64,000 bases of DNA from Asterochloris sp. CNOR1. Lineage: Eukaryota > Chlorophyta > Trebouxiophyceae > Trebouxiales > Trebouxiaceae. The stretch lies in assembly GCA_963969365.1 (NCBI GenBank), contig OZ017749.1, positions 2,604,001-2,668,000 of the forward strand, given 5' to 3'. Of the stretch, positions 22,301 through 34,400 are shown piece after piece. How positions within the stretch are numbered: the first letter of the stretch is position 1; each line of letters opens with the position of its first letter. Both the position numbers and the translations under genes were made by a program. The notes beneath the pieces are model-generated. The model was not told the DNA's origin and made no database searches. It worked only from the letters and a program-made list of their open reading frames with translations.

Positions 22301-25300
22301 CGCCTGATCTGCCCTTTGATGTCAGCGTGTCCTGCTGCCCAACAGCCTGCTGCACAGCCTGTGGCCCATGTTCATCATGCTGCGCCCTGCAGATGGCACA
22401 CCTACCTGCACATGCCTGCTTGTGCCTGCCTGTGCCTGCCTTTCAGTGCCCCCTGACCGGCCAAGTGATCAGTTGGTCCTCCAACCCCTCCACAAGTGGC
22501 GGAGGTGCTTGCATGTGTCTTCCGTGCAGAGGCTGCCAACAGACTGAGGCTGCTCCCCAGACCCCTGCGGGCGGGGCTGCATGCAGTTAACCATGAAGTG
22601 ATGATGAGCAAAGGGTCTGCCTTTCCCTGCAGGCTGCCCCATTGACAGCTTGCTGATCGTCCGCAGATGCAGCCCGCGTCAGTCCATTACTGAGATGATG
22701 GTGCCTGCCTGTCCCCGCAGGCTGCTTCAGTGGCTGCTTGCCTGCTGTGGCAGATGCAGCTGCAACAGCTGATCAAGGAGCCGGCACTGCTGCACGTTCC
22801 TGCAGGCTGACTGATTGATGGTCTGCGTGTTGTCTGCAGGTGCGGCTGCGGCAGTTCATCAATGAGATGATGATGCGGACGGGGGGCGCTGTCTCGCCGG
22901 GCTACCCTATCACCTCGTGCAAGGTGTACATGGTGGGTCCAGACTGGGCAGAGTATTCACACCCTTACTGAATTTGGCCCTGCTTGGGGGCCCTGCTACC
23001 AAGCTGCATGTGTTTTGTACAGAGCCTTGTGGCGCCCCAATGGCTGGGCTTTAAGGCTACACATGGCCACCATGTTCCTGCCTGGAGGGTTGACCTGCAA
23101 AGCTGCATGTGCGCTGCTGCAAACCACAAACAGACTGCGCCTTCCTTGTCTGGCTTGCTGCTGCAGTGTGTTGTTGCATCTGCTGCTGCAGCCAATCATC
23201 TGTGGAGACTGCTTGCCGCTGCTTGCCATGCAGGCGCAGGTAGCTGCACTGTTACACGCCTGCTGTTATGGGGCACGCTTGCATGCAGAGTGAGGTGGGA
23301 CATGATTATCACACCTCAAAGCACCGCACTTGGATGCCACTGCCCTGCAGGACAAGGCATACGCCTTTTTGGAGTTTCGCACAGTGGAGGAGGCATCCAA
23401 CGCAATGGCCTTCGATGGCATGGTGCTGGATGGGTCCTACCTCAAGGTGGGAAGCTCCCTTCAGGTGTTGCAGTACATGAGGTTACTCCTGTGGAAGAGG
23501 TGCCACATGCAATGGCGCTTTGTGCCATGTTGCTAGGTCTTGGCTCAAGGTGGCAAACTTTTCCGAGAACCAAGTGTTTGTCAGGGGCAAGGTGCGGCCT
23601 GGATGAGCAAGCGATGATCACTTCATGTATGCGTCTCTATCTTTGTGTGTCATGTCAAACATTTGTTGCACACCTGCCATCATCCCGGTGTGTACTGGCA
23701 AGCCTTCAGTCTAGTTGGCGGCTGGCATTGCTATCTAGCAGCATGTCAATGCTGTCAGGGAATGGGGGATGAGCAGCGGTTCTTGGTAAGCCTTGAATGC
23801 TAGCTCCCTTGGCTGACTGCCTGCCCACTGCCCTTTGTGCCTGTCATTTTTGAGACTCTGTGTGGACTGCTTAAGCATGCATAAAGATGGTGCCACTGGC
23901 CCCTGAAGCCAGTGGGCCTGCCTGATACAACAGCATTGCTGCATGCAGGCCTACAGAGGGATCCTGTGGGCTGCCACAAGTGGTGTGATTGGGAAGCATG
24001 CCCACACTTGCCTTCAAATCCCAAACTGACCTGCAGGCGCAGCGTCCAATCACTCATGACTTTCAGCATCAGTGTGGGTGAAGGGTTGAGAGCCAGTGCC
24101 TACAGGTGCAACACCTTGTGCTCCCAGACTTGGCTGTATCCTGAGTGACCTCACTGATGTCTGCACCACAACCGCCTGCAGGTGCAGCGGCTCAACCGCC
24201 ATGCCCACAATGTGAACTGCCTGCAGAGGCACAGGCACAGCGAGCTTGAATGAGCTGGCACCCAGCTAAGCTGCCCTCTTACGTCTGTGCCGCAACCTCC
24301 TGCAGGTGCGGCGGCCCAACAACTACGACCACAATGTGGCTATGCTGCTGGGCCCCACAGAGCCCAATCCCACGATGGCGCTGGAGGGGTTAGACATGAT
24401 TCGAACCGTGGTTGCAGACAGCCCTGACAAGCTGTTCATTGGGGGCCTGCCCTGCGACTGGTCGGAGGAGCAGGTGGCCTGCCCCCTTGTTCTGGTTGTT
24501 GTGTCTTGCACATCAGCATTGCACAGCAGACTCCTGATTGAAGGGCTGCCCGGCCACTGGTCCGAGCAAGTGAGCAAACCCTCATCCTGTTGGCATACTT
24601 GTTTGAGGCGTGCCCCTCAGCAGCAGGTGCTGTGCCTCTTCGTGGGGGGCTGCCTTGGACAAGCAGGAGGCTGCTGGCCCACATTGCATGTCTGTGATTC
24701 ATGCCAGTAGGCAATGCATGGCTGGCCATTGGTTGCTTGAGGTGAGGGCTCAAGCTCCTTCATCGGGGCGCTGGCCCATGTCTGGCCCATGTCCTGCCCT
24801 CTGAGGTCTGTCTGCTGTACCTCAAAGGCAGCAGCTGCATTCTGGCTTGCCCTGCTGGTCACGTCACACCGAGACTACACCATGTAGATTCCCTGGCCAC
24901 GCACACCCCTCAGCACAGGCCTGCAGCAGCAGGTCTCAAGACCTGCTCCTGGACCACCCAGACTGCATGATGTGAGGGGCTTACCCATGCACATCCCTGC
25001 TGAGCGCCCTCTGCTGCCTTGCTGCAGGTCAAGGACCTGCTCCTGCCCTTTGGCGCCCTGAAGGCCTTCAACCTGGTGATGGACAAGGCCACCGGCAACT
25101 CCAAGGTCAGTCAGCACAGCACTGCACCTCTGGTGCCTGCCTCCAAGGGCCTCATCAGTGACATCAAGAGGGCACAGCACCTCCATGCGCAGCTGGCTGT
25201 GCTGGCTCACTTATGACAGTAAGGACATATGCTGGGGGGTGCCAATGCGGCAGTCTGCAGACGGACAGATGGCACACTAGTTGCTCTGCCAGCTGCATCC

Positions 25301-26237
25301 AGCTGTCCCTGCTGCCATTCACATGGGGCAAGGTGGGACATCGCTGGCATCCTGCGGCACCCTGTCTCAGCCTTGGTGACAGCGACCTCCCGGCACCCTC
25401 CATCTGCCCTTGCATTGCAGCAGGACCGAGCACTCACGTCGCTGGCTGCCTGTGGCGCCCTGAGTAATGCTCCGCCGTACTGTCTGTCCTTGCAGGCACC
25501 AGCCCTGCTGGGTGCAGCACCCTAGGTGACGCCCTGTCCCAGAGCCTCCTGGTGCCTGCCCCTGACTCGCTGACAGTGCTGGCTGCAGGGCTATGCCTTC
25601 TGCGAGTATGTGGACACTGGCCTCACAAATCTGGTCATTGAGCAGCTCAACCTGAAGCCTGTAGGCAGCAAGGTGCTGACGGTCAAGAGGTCGGTTTTGC
25701 GGCAAGCACTTGAGCCATCTGTAGCGGTGTGTGTTGCCCTGTGCGAGGTCCAATGCCACAAGCAGCTGCCTGGGCCGGTCTCAATGCCTGCAGCTGCAAT
25801 GGCTCTGCTTCCCGGCCTACAGTATGGCTGAATGCTGCAGAAGTCTGCCACAGCTGGCTGTTATTGCTCACACCTTTCTGCACCAGCCAAATGCGCTGAC
25901 CCCTACCTGCACGAGTGAGACTGCATGCACACCTTCTTGAATAACTGGATCACCTCTGAACCACCAGCAACATGATGGCACCTCCATGCTTTAGCTTGCT
26001 GCAGGTCCTGACTGCTGCTTCATGTATCAGTCTTCTGAGCTTGCACCACCAAATGTCATGCTCCTGTTCCCCCAGCATCACCTCCTGACTTGCTGCTCCA
26101 TGCTTTGCTGAAGGGCGCTGTCCAACACGTTCTACCCCAGCATCAGCGCAGCCCCTGTCGCTGGGGCACCCTTCACCACACCCCTGCAGCCTGCGTGGTC
26201 TCTGGAGGGCCTGATGGGTGCCTCGCTCAACCTCTAG
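19301..26237 (+). CDS. U2AF large-subunit-like splicing factor (two RRMs)
   Basis: U2AF65 binds the polypyrimidine tract and starts 3' splice-site recognition. The N-terminal exons (19301-19426, 20303-20498, 20885-20998, from about 21083, and one ending at 21474) are Q-, P- and G-rich. Tested junctions keep phase. There is a helix IQRLEGTLQHYRNWAAQ just before RRM1. RRM1 is in 22011-22100 (ARRVYVGGLPPTATD), 22840-22932 and 23351-23446 (AYAFLEFRTVEEASNAMAFD). RRM2 is in 24306-24473 (KLFIGGLPCDWSEEQ), 25028-25105 (LKAFNLVMDKATG) and 25589-25689 (GYAFCEYVD). These match U2AF65 RRM1/RRM2 closely, including the RRPN.Y linker. A last exon from 26114 (in phase) stops at 26237. I see neither an RS domain nor the C-terminal UHM. 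The first exon is unknown. Confidence 0.82.
19543..19590. repeat. 24-bp unit, two perfect copies
   Basis: A 24-bp unit starting CAGCTGCTCGCTAGGCTG is repeated exactly at 19543-19566 and 19567-19590, followed by a partial third copy (CAGCTGCCTG). It lies in the first large intron of the U2AF65-like gene. Confidence 0.95.
19685..20331 (+). repeat. Array of decayed copies of an exon start in the U2AF65-like gene
   Basis: The real exon starts at 20303 with GCGCTGGCTGAGGAGCAGCG. Similar blocks occur upstream at about 19685 (GCTGAGCAGCTGCGCAACAT), about 19816, about 19957, 20073 (GATGACCAGCGCTAGGGCGC) and 20187 (GGCCAGGAGCAGCGCTGTGG). Several are preceded by a GCATGTCTGT..GCAG-like intron end. Spacing is about 115-140 bp. 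Confidence 0.8.
21812..21890. repeat. Tandem repeat of about 44 bp, two copies
   Basis: TTGCCTTGGAGGGTTGATGG followed by GCCTCATACAGGGCCC at about 21812 recurs at about 21856 as TTGCTTTGGAGGGTTGTGGG followed by the same tail. It lies in the intron before RRM1 of the U2AF65-like gene. Confidence 0.85.
22664..22875 (+). repeat. Two intronic copies of the RRM1 second-exon start
   Basis: The real exon (22840) starts after GTCTGCAG with GTGCGGCTGCGGCAGTTCAT. Decayed copies start at 22664 (CAGATGCAGCCCGCGTCAGT, then ACTGAGATGATGGTG) and at 22751 (CAGATGCAGCTGCAACAGCT). Counted from the CAG, the three lie at 22664, 22751 and 22837, a period of 86-87 bp. Confidence 0.85.
24033..24350 (+). repeat. 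Intronic copies of the exon encoding the RRM1 end
   Basis: The real exon at 24306 starts GTGCGGCGGCCCAACAACTA. A copy at 24179 (CAGGTGCAGCGGCTCAACCG, then CCACAATGTGAACTG) matches it through CACAATGTG, and the preceding 20 bp of intron match as well. Shorter, more decayed copies lie at 24033 (CAGGCGCAGCGTCCAATCAC) and perhaps 24102. Confidence 0.8.
24432..24667 (+). repeat. Copies of the RRM2 RNP2 exon end inside the next intron
   Basis: The exon end at 24432-24473 encodes LFIGGLPCDWSEEQ. In the intron just after it, 24531-24569 encodes LLIEGLPGHWSEQ followed by GTGAGC, and 24636-24667 encodes LFVGGCLGQA. The first copy keeps an open frame and a donor, so it could act as a spare exon end. 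Confidence 0.8.
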
Positions 26238-28268
26238 AGTTCCCTATGGGACACGAGCGCTCTGCCACCGCTGGTAGCGCAGAGCAGCAGGGCCCCATGC
26301 CTCGCAAGACATACACAGACATCCGACAGCTCAGAGACCTCCTACCAACAAGGGGTAGGCGCGGGCTCAGCCAGCCAGCAGTGGCACTGCCTTGCTGCAG
26401 CAGAAGGGGCCTGGCAGCCCACTCATGAACTACAACACCCGATGCCATGCAAATGGGGCGGGGGTGTGGGGGGATGGAGAAGGGGCACCTGCGCTACCCC
26501 AGCAAAAGCCCAGTCACTGTTGCAACCCAGAGAGACCATGGCAGCCAAACATCACCTTTTGGCTTCGGATCCTATTACCCTTCCTGCATGCAGAGTCGTC
26601 AGTTTCCCCCCTTGCCCCTTGCTGCACAGCCCTCGCTGGGGCAGGGCGGGTGTCTTTCCCCCAGCAGAACCAACGCCTGAAATCGCTGTGTACAACAGCC
26701 CGCCAGCTCCGCACAATTCTATTTTATTTCTCAGGCATCCCCGCCTGCCTGCCTGCGCAGCCTGCCTGAGCACACCTGTCTGTCCTGGTGCCAGCCTGGA
26801 GACCCCTGCGGCACCTGCATGAGGCTGGCATCCACCATTCATTACCTCTGCATGATCTTGTGGCCGTCCAGCCTGCATGCATCGACAGTAGCTCTCAACA
26901 GCCTCAAAGTCCAGCTAGCCGGTGCTGAACTAGCCCTAGGAAGCATACCAGTTTTGCGGCTCACCATGACTGAGCTGCTGCTGTTCAGTCTTGCATGAAA
27001 TGCCGTATGGTGTGCTCCCGAATTCAGTTAGCAGGCAGCTTTTGGCCCCCTTTGCACAGGACTGACCCCATAGCTCAGTCTGCACTCAGCTTGCATCCTC
27101 TTTCCCTTCGGTTGATCTGCCTGGAACGGTTTGAAAATGAATCCCTTACTGCCTCCATATTTATGCTTTGGAAAGCATGCATTTACCAAAATCAGCACTG
27201 CCAGCATGCATGCAGTGTGCCCAAGGAGGGGCTCTGTGCTTGATGTGAAGCTGAAAGCAGCTCATTTTCAAGTCCTGCTTTCAGGCCTCACATATTGCAC
27301 ACCCAGCAGGAGGGTGTTGTGCGCTTAGTGCATTGCATCTGGTGGAGGCCATGGGTGCATGACAAGCAGACTGTAGGGTCCTGCTCTAGGCACTGAGGAC
27401 CACCTTAGCATGCATCCCAAGAGCTGCTGCAGCTGCAGCCAACCCCCGCATCCAGATGAAGATGATCAGCTGGTGGCACCTAAGTACCTGGCATGCTCAC
27501 ACTGTGAAATCTCATGCCTGTGCTTGGGAGCTGCACCAATCAAGCACTGCAGGAAGAGCATTGGCGTCTCCTCATCTTGGTGCAACACTGAGATCTGGAA
27601 CCAGGTCTTGTAAAAGATGCACAGCTGGTGCTCATCTTCCAGAGCCCCAGGTTCCTAAGCACACTCCAAAGCTGCTGCCTACTGGGCACGCAAGTGCTGA
27701 AAGCTGCGATCGCTGACTGCTGCTCATCACAGCTTCAGCTTGCTGATAATGGTGGTTGATGCCATGCACCTGGTGCTGCTAATGGTGGTGTCTTTGACAT
27801 ATACATGACATGTTGTGCATCCATAGCTGAGTGCAGCCTGACAAAGCATGCTGAAGCCGCTCATGCAGCTTGAACGGCCACCATGTCGTGACTGCTCCGC
27901 AGCCAGATCTGCTGGGATCGCAGCCGCTGATTGGTCAGCCACAGATGCTCTGCTGACGTGTATGCAGAGGAACAAGTGTGGCAGTTGAATCAATTATAGC
28001 GCTTGATGCTTTATAGAGGCACATCAACTGAGTCAGAGAGCTGAAGCAGGGAGGCTCAATTATCGCCAACATCTTAGCATGGGTGCTGCTTCTTCTTCTG
28101 GTGAAGACTTTCTGTCCACCAACAAGCTTGCCAACTCCTGGGCATCACGCAGATCCATCTTGCTGCTTGGTACAAGCATTGAAAGAAAGCCAGATCAAGA
28201 CAACACAAGCTCACCCCTGATCGAGCTCCTGTCAAGGTGTGCCAGACCAGTTTTGGCAGGCAGCAGGC
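26238..28268. other. Long region without a confident gene
   Basis: The left part (26280-26820) has open frames with protein-like composition on the plus strand, for example HLRYPSKSPVTVATQRDHG near 26480. This could be a further exon of the U2AF65-like gene or a separate small gene, but no RRM/UHM motif is present. The rest (26820-28070) is AT-richer and shows only short frames on both strands. Bases 28074-28268 are probably the promoter and 5' UTR of the proteasome gene. Confidence 0.35.
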
Positions 28269-31212
28269 ATGGCCCGGCGATATGATAGCCGGACAACCAT
28301 CTTCAGCCCAGAGGGCAGGCTGTATCAAGTGGAGTATGCCATGGAGGCGATTGGCAACGCAGGAGCTGCAGTGGGCATCCTTGCCAAAGATGGTGTGGTG
28401 CTAGCTGCAGAGAAGCGAATCACCTCCAAGGTGCGTGCCCGTGCTGTGCGTAAGATGCATCACATGCACAGAATGAGCTGTGGAGGCCATTCAGAGCGAC
28501 CTTCAACAGGGTGCACCCATTTGGCCCTGCACATGTGTCCAGGGCAGCACAATGCAGCAGCTGTCAGCCCCTTGGCCTCGGCACCCTTGCTGCATGCTCG
28601 CTGCATGCTGCAGTGCGCCTCCAGTCCACGTCTCAGCAGCAAGAGATGCTGCCAACCCATGCTTCACTTGCTGGACACGTTGGCCATGGGGGCGTTGTGT
28701 GTGCAGGCATCATCCATGCTCCTCACTGCGTGCCCTGTACTGCTGCAGTTGCTGGACACTTCCGCTGTGGGGGTGAGGAGAGAGAAGATGTACAAGCTGG
28801 ATGATCATGTGGCCTGCACAGTGGCAGGCATCACAGGTGAGCCCCTCTGCAGCAGCTCAGTGTGGCACATACAGCTTCAAAAGGGGTGCGCAGGGGCAGG
28901 CATCACAGGCGACCCCCTCTGCGGAAGTTTGATCTGGCGCAGTGGCAGGCCCCACATGGAAGTCCCTGTGTGCAGCAGCTGCCTGGACAGTGCAATGGCA
29001 GCTCCTGACCGCTGGCCTGCTCTGGGGGTTCTGCTGGATGCGCTGCAGCGCACGCCACAGGCGACCTGCTCCAACAGCTGAGGCAGACTCCAGCAGCTAC
29101 TTGAGTGCTTGGCTCTGGCATCGCAGATGACCTGCTTGAAGCGCTGAGCTCTAGCAGCTGGCTCAGGGCAGGGCCTGGGATGCCAGCTGCACCACCACGC
29201 ACGACTGCAGCCCGTGTTGGGACGGAGCATTGGCGTGGCAGGCCTGACTGCTGGGGCCATGCTGGCGAAGGGGGTGCAAAGTGTTGGCAGCTGTGCAGGG
29301 CCACAAAGTGCAATCTGCCCCAGCAGCTAATGCCGACATCCTCTGCACATGGTGCCATGCTGTGCAGCCCTTTTTGCTGCTAAGGTATCAGGCAAGGGAA
29401 TCACATTGGAAAAGTCTGCGCACAGCGATGAAACTCCTCACACTCTGCCGCCTGCCTCCTGCAGCTGATGCCAATATCTTGATCAACACTTGCCGGATAG
29501 CAGCGCAGCGGTACCTGCTGACCTACAGCCAGCCCATCCCTGTGGAGCAGCTTGTCAGAGCACTCTGTGATAACAAGCAGGTGGGCGGGGACTGCGCAGG
29601 CAGGGGCAGCAGTAGTCTGTACCCATACTGTTCAAATGGCAGGGTTTGCCTGTGAGCAGCCCGTGTAGGAGGCTGGTAGTGCATGCGTACCCAAATGTGC
29701 CTTGATGATTTATCATGTTCAAGCTATGCTCCCCTTGTGCCGTGAGATGTCAGGCTGGTGTGTCTGACAGGCGCTCTGGTGTCTGCAGGGGTACACGCAG
29801 TTTGGTGGACTGCGGCCATTCGGAGTCAGCCTGCTGTATGCCGGCTGGTGAGGGCTGCAGCCCGTCTGAGCAGCCCTGAAATGTAGAGATGCTGCATGTG
29901 GTGCAGACGCCTTGTTCATGTGCTGCTGCCTGGCAGCCTGCACCGTGTACCTGACCTGTCTCAAGCAGAATGGACCTGAAGTGCCCCTGATTGTGCATGG
30001 AAGTCAGGAGGCGCCCAAAAGGACAAGTCCTGCCGTCTGGGCTGCTCCTGGACGCTCAGCCACCCATGCTTGTATGCTTCTGAGCATCTGTGGAAACCAT
30101 TCCAGCAGAGGTGCTGCTACTGCAGGGATGAGGTGAACAACTTTCAGCTGTACCAGAGCGACCCTAGTGGCAACTACAGTGGGTGGAAGGCAACAGCCAT
30201 TGGCGCCAACCACCAAGGCGCCACCAACATCCTGAAGCAGGAGTACAAGGATGACATCACCCTGGAGGAGGCCATCAAGCTCATCATCAAGGTTGGTGTC
30301 AATAGTGCAACACTACTGCAGCAGGCATCACCCCTTCAAGCCGTTTAGGGCGCATGCACCAGGCAGGAAGGCACCAGCCAAGCTGTGCCGACTGGAACAG
30401 TACAGGCAGCAGGCAGGGTCCACCAAGCAGTGCGGTACACTAGTGCCAGGCAGGCAAGCACTACCTGTCCCAGACATGCAGCAGGCAGGGAGGCATGTGT
30501 GTGTGGTGGCACCACTGCGGCAGGCAACTGCGGCAGGTGGCGACCTGATATAGGTGCACGAGCATCAAGCGTGCAGCAATATGTCTGCTGCTGCAGCTGC
30601 CACATGGACCATTTGTGAGCAGCAAGCACGTAACCGCGATGCACACTCAGTCCCTCTGGCTGACGTGCCTGGGTTGTTTGGCACTTGTGTGAGTTATGAG
30701 AATGTGGTACATCTGCAGGCAGTTGGCAGGTGCAGTCACACTGAACCAGTAGCCAAGCAAAAGCTTCTCCCTTGCCATGCAGGTGCTAAGTAAAACAATG
30801 GACAGCACTACACTCAGCTCTGAAAAGGTGGAGCTGGCCACCATCACAAGGAAGGACGAGGAGAATCTGGTGAGCTGCTTTTCAGGGCTTGCTAGAGGCT
30901 GACTGCTCTTCCAGGGTGCGCATCCCCCTGATGGCTCTGTCAGGGCTTACTGCATGTTCTGCTCAGGACGACTCTGTGCCAAGCTGTGCAGACATAAGGA
31001 GTGTGCTATGGCAATTGCCAGTGTGTGCTAGGGTATGTGTTTCATCCGGTGCATGCACCCTCAACAGACCCTTGCCAACAGCAGCATGCCCCTGACTATG
31101 CCCTTGCCCTGTGCAGACGCTGTACCATATCTACGAGGACAAAGAGCTGCAGCCTCTGCTTGATGCTGTTAATACTGAAACGCAGAAGGAGAAAGATGAG
31201 GATGAAGCATAG
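28269..31212 (+). CDS. 20S proteasome alpha subunit, PSMA4/PAC1 type
   Basis: This is a structural alpha-ring subunit of the 20S proteasome. The ATG at 28269 opens [20 protein letters not shown], the alpha-subunit N-terminal signature, followed by VEYAMEAI. Later exons give [20 protein letters not shown] (about 28750-28835), [19 protein letters not shown] with [35 protein letters not shown] (about 29789-29848), [17 protein letters not shown] with [18 protein letters not shown], and [19 protein letters not shown]. The last exon ends in an acidic tail, KEKDEDEA, with the stop at 31212. The order and motifs match alpha-type-4 subunits end to end, including VLSKTMDST. No catalytic threonine is expected in alpha subunits. 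Confidence 0.93.
28668..28973 (+). repeat. Copies of both edges of one proteasome exon
   Basis: The real exon starts near 28750 with TTGCTGGACACTTCCGCTGT. A copy lies 82 bp upstream at 28668 (TTGCTGGACACGTTGGCCAT, then GGGGG). At its other edge the exon end and donor at 28821 (GTGGCAGGCATCACAGGTGA, then GCCCCTCTGC) are copied at 28893 (GGGGCAGGCATCACAGGCGA, then CCCCCTCTGC) and more loosely at 28941. Confidence 0.9.
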
Positions 31213-31423
31213 CGCTGTTGCAGAGCAAACTGAAATCAAATGTTTCACTCCATGCGGCGATGGCAAAGCAAGTGCTGGTGGCACAACTGGCAATCGAATG
31301 AGAACATTGAGAATCAAATAGAGGGTCCACTGATGTGTGCATCAGTGTCATAAAGAAGCAGCAGGGTTGGGATTTGCGTTTATTATTTGCCTCCTGGCAG
31401 GGAGGGGTTCTTTGCTGGTGCTG

Positions 31424-34400
31424 CTATAGAGTTATGTTAGGGACCGTCACGTTTGGGAATGCGTACTGGTCGCATTTGCTGTACTGCAGACAGGTCTGCA
31501 ACACAAAGGGTTCAACTTGATTGATAGGAGGCTGTTGGAGATGAAATGAGGTGACTGACTGGAAAGCCATGGCAATGGCAAGCACCTGCACAGGGGCAGC
31601 AGAAACCTGTGCTTCCTCCAGCCATGTTGCTTTCCAGCAGAGCCACAGCAGCATGGTAATCAGCAGAAGCAGCTGGAACTTCTGGCAGCAGCAAAGCACA
31701 AGTCGCAGCAATGCACCGGAAGGCAGCTGCACTTCATCAGGCAGCTGCCTTGCCTTGGCATCCTGGTACGGCAGGCCATAAATGCCAATGGTGCATGGAT
31801 TTTGGCGCGGGCTGCCAGCCGAGACTGGCATGAAGCCTACAGGAATGACTGCCTCCGGCAGGCCCACCAGATTGCCCACGGAAGTGTAGTCCACACTAGG
31901 GGCCAGCAACACATCAATACCATTGCCAGCAAAAAATGAGTTCATCTGTGTGATGAGCACGCCTCGCACACGATTGGCCTGCAGGAGGAGCACTTGGATC
32001 TGAGGACCCGCGGGGAGCAGGCGCTGTGCAGGTCTGAGAAGCGCAGCCATGGCAGCCCGTCTGCCCAGCCAGACACAGCCTGGCTGTGCACAGGAGGCGC
32101 AGCTGGGGGTTCACTGGCAGGAGCCTGTGTGCTGTGGGAGTCACGTGCTGCTGTCGCCGTAAGCCACGCTGCACAGACCACAGGACACCACCAATGGAGT
32201 GCACTGCAGCAGACAGTCCCCTGCATGCTGTCAGGCGCATGCGCTTCCGCCAGCCTGCAACCCCTGCTGCCCCTTCCAGAGCAGGGTTCTCCATCCCTCA
32301 CATTTTGCTGAAATGGGCATCAGCCAGGCCCACCTGGACATACTCCACCGCAGGGATGGCCCGCGCGATGCGCAGCGAGGGGGGCCACAGGTCCTGCCGC
32401 CGGTTCAGGTCATCCAGCCCCGAGCGCTGCCAGTAGTCAAAGTGGGCAGCAGCTTCAGTGCCTGCAGCAGCATGAACGGGCTTGCCAGCAGTGCAGGCTG
32501 GCTGAGCACCTGCAGCATGGTCGCAGGGCTCGACAGATGTGAGCAGCTGGGCCAGACCCTGCAGCATGGCAATGCACCATCGTGCAGTCAAGGTGGGCAG
32601 CACGCTGAGATTCTGTGGCAGCCTCAGCGCCTGCAGCAGGGTGACTGTGCATTGTGATGGCAAGCGGCTGCATGGCCAGGGTGCGCACTTCAATAACACA
32701 GCAGCCTTTGCACGCCAGGAGAGCGCACAATCATTGCAAAGCTCCAAGCATGGATTCGCACCATCAGCATGCAATTATCAGGACAATCCGCCACTTGCAT
32801 GCATCGCCAGCTAGAAACAATTAGCCCAGTGATCACATCCTGCTCACCCAGAATGATGTTGTAGGCAGCATCTGCAGGTGCTGTGAAATTGAGGGTGACT
32901 TCCACAGTCTGTATGCCCACAGCGGCCAGGGCTTGGACAACCTGCAGCATGCCCATCAGAGCTTGATGTCTTGCTGCATGTCAAGAGCCCACTGAAGCTG
33001 GGGCCTCAGCATCTTGGAGCATGTCTGATGAGGCCTGCAAAAATTGAACAGATGAAGTGCCCCGAGTTGGCCGACTTCTGCAAGTTGCCTCAGGGGAGGG
33101 GCACCAAGCTGGCCTGCCCGTGATTAGGTGAAGGACATGAAGGTCTGCGATCAGATGTCATGCGGCCTGGCACTGCAGATACTCTGAGTGGCTGCATGCA
33201 GCTCCCCCGCCCTCGGCAGTCTTCCGGCAGGCACGCCCCTCACAAGACAGGCTGTGCACTGCAGCAGGCAGCAATCCTGCACACCGGTCTCACGCTGGAG
33301 GGGACATCGCCGAGAAAGCCCACAGTCAGGTTGGCAGGGTCGACTTTGAAGGGGTCGTCCAGCTCAGCGGCGAAGGCAGAGGGGTCCATCTCATTCAGAT
33401 CGGGGCCCCTAATAACGTCCAGCACCACAGCCACGTCCTGGGCTGAGCGTGCAAATGGGCCCACCTTGTCCTGCAACGTAGCAGTTTGCCAATAGATTGT
33501 GCTGGGGAGCAGGTGTTTTTAAAAGCTTATTCCTGCAGCACAGCAGGATTGCTGTGGATGTAGAGCCAAAAGCAGACATGGAGGACCTGAGCAGGCAGCA
33601 CAGCAGCGCAGGAGGTGATGTGCAGTTTGGAGAGCAGTTGCTGTTCAACAATCTTGTCTGGTAGCACAGCAGCCAGCAGTGGAATGCACATGTCAGCCAG
33701 GATGGGGCAACATCATCCTGCACACACCAGCATGGTGGTGCACAGTTGTGAGGGATGGGGCCTGGGGTGTTGCCCAGGGAGAAGGGCAGCAAGGCCTTTG
33801 AGCCGCCCAGCTGGCGCAGGCCTCCTGTCGCTGTGCATCCCCAGCAGCTTTCTCATGATCCAGCCTGTGAATGCTTCGCCTGCCGACACAGTACACAGTG
33901 TGCACGTCACAGATGCATCGGTCGAATCGACTCACCAAGGACTCCGCCAGGCTCATGATCCAGCTGCGCCCCACCAGGCCAAATGAGGGTCTCAGCGCAG
34001 AGACCCCGTTGGTGTCGGCCGGAAATGTGATGGAGCCACCGGTCTCTGTCCCCACAGAGAAAGGCACCAGACCTGCTGCTGTTGCTGATCCTGGTCCTGC
34101 AGCCACGAGCAGCGCAAGTGAGAGGCACCTGGGTGCATTGGCAGGGGCAGGGAGACGGACGCATTGCAGAGGGTCCTGCCTCGCTGGCAGGATCATGCAG
34201 CAAGCTGCAGCCGCCAGAATCAGGACCAGCCCCAGCAAATATGGATGACAGACCTGGGGGCGGCTCTAAGCGCCACATGATCACATGGTGTACACGCCAC
34301 AACACTGAGGGGATGCTGCCCATGCAGTGCAAGGTGCAGGAGCTCTCAAGCAGCCAGATCTGCACACTGCCAGCAGGGCGGACCCCCTGCAGCAGCCAGG

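Noticed and set aside
26447-26680. Possible separate small gene (frame MQMGRGCGGMEKGHLRYPSK)
   Set aside because: Protein-like in part, but with no domain, no clear promoter and competing frames on the same strand. Left as unresolved.
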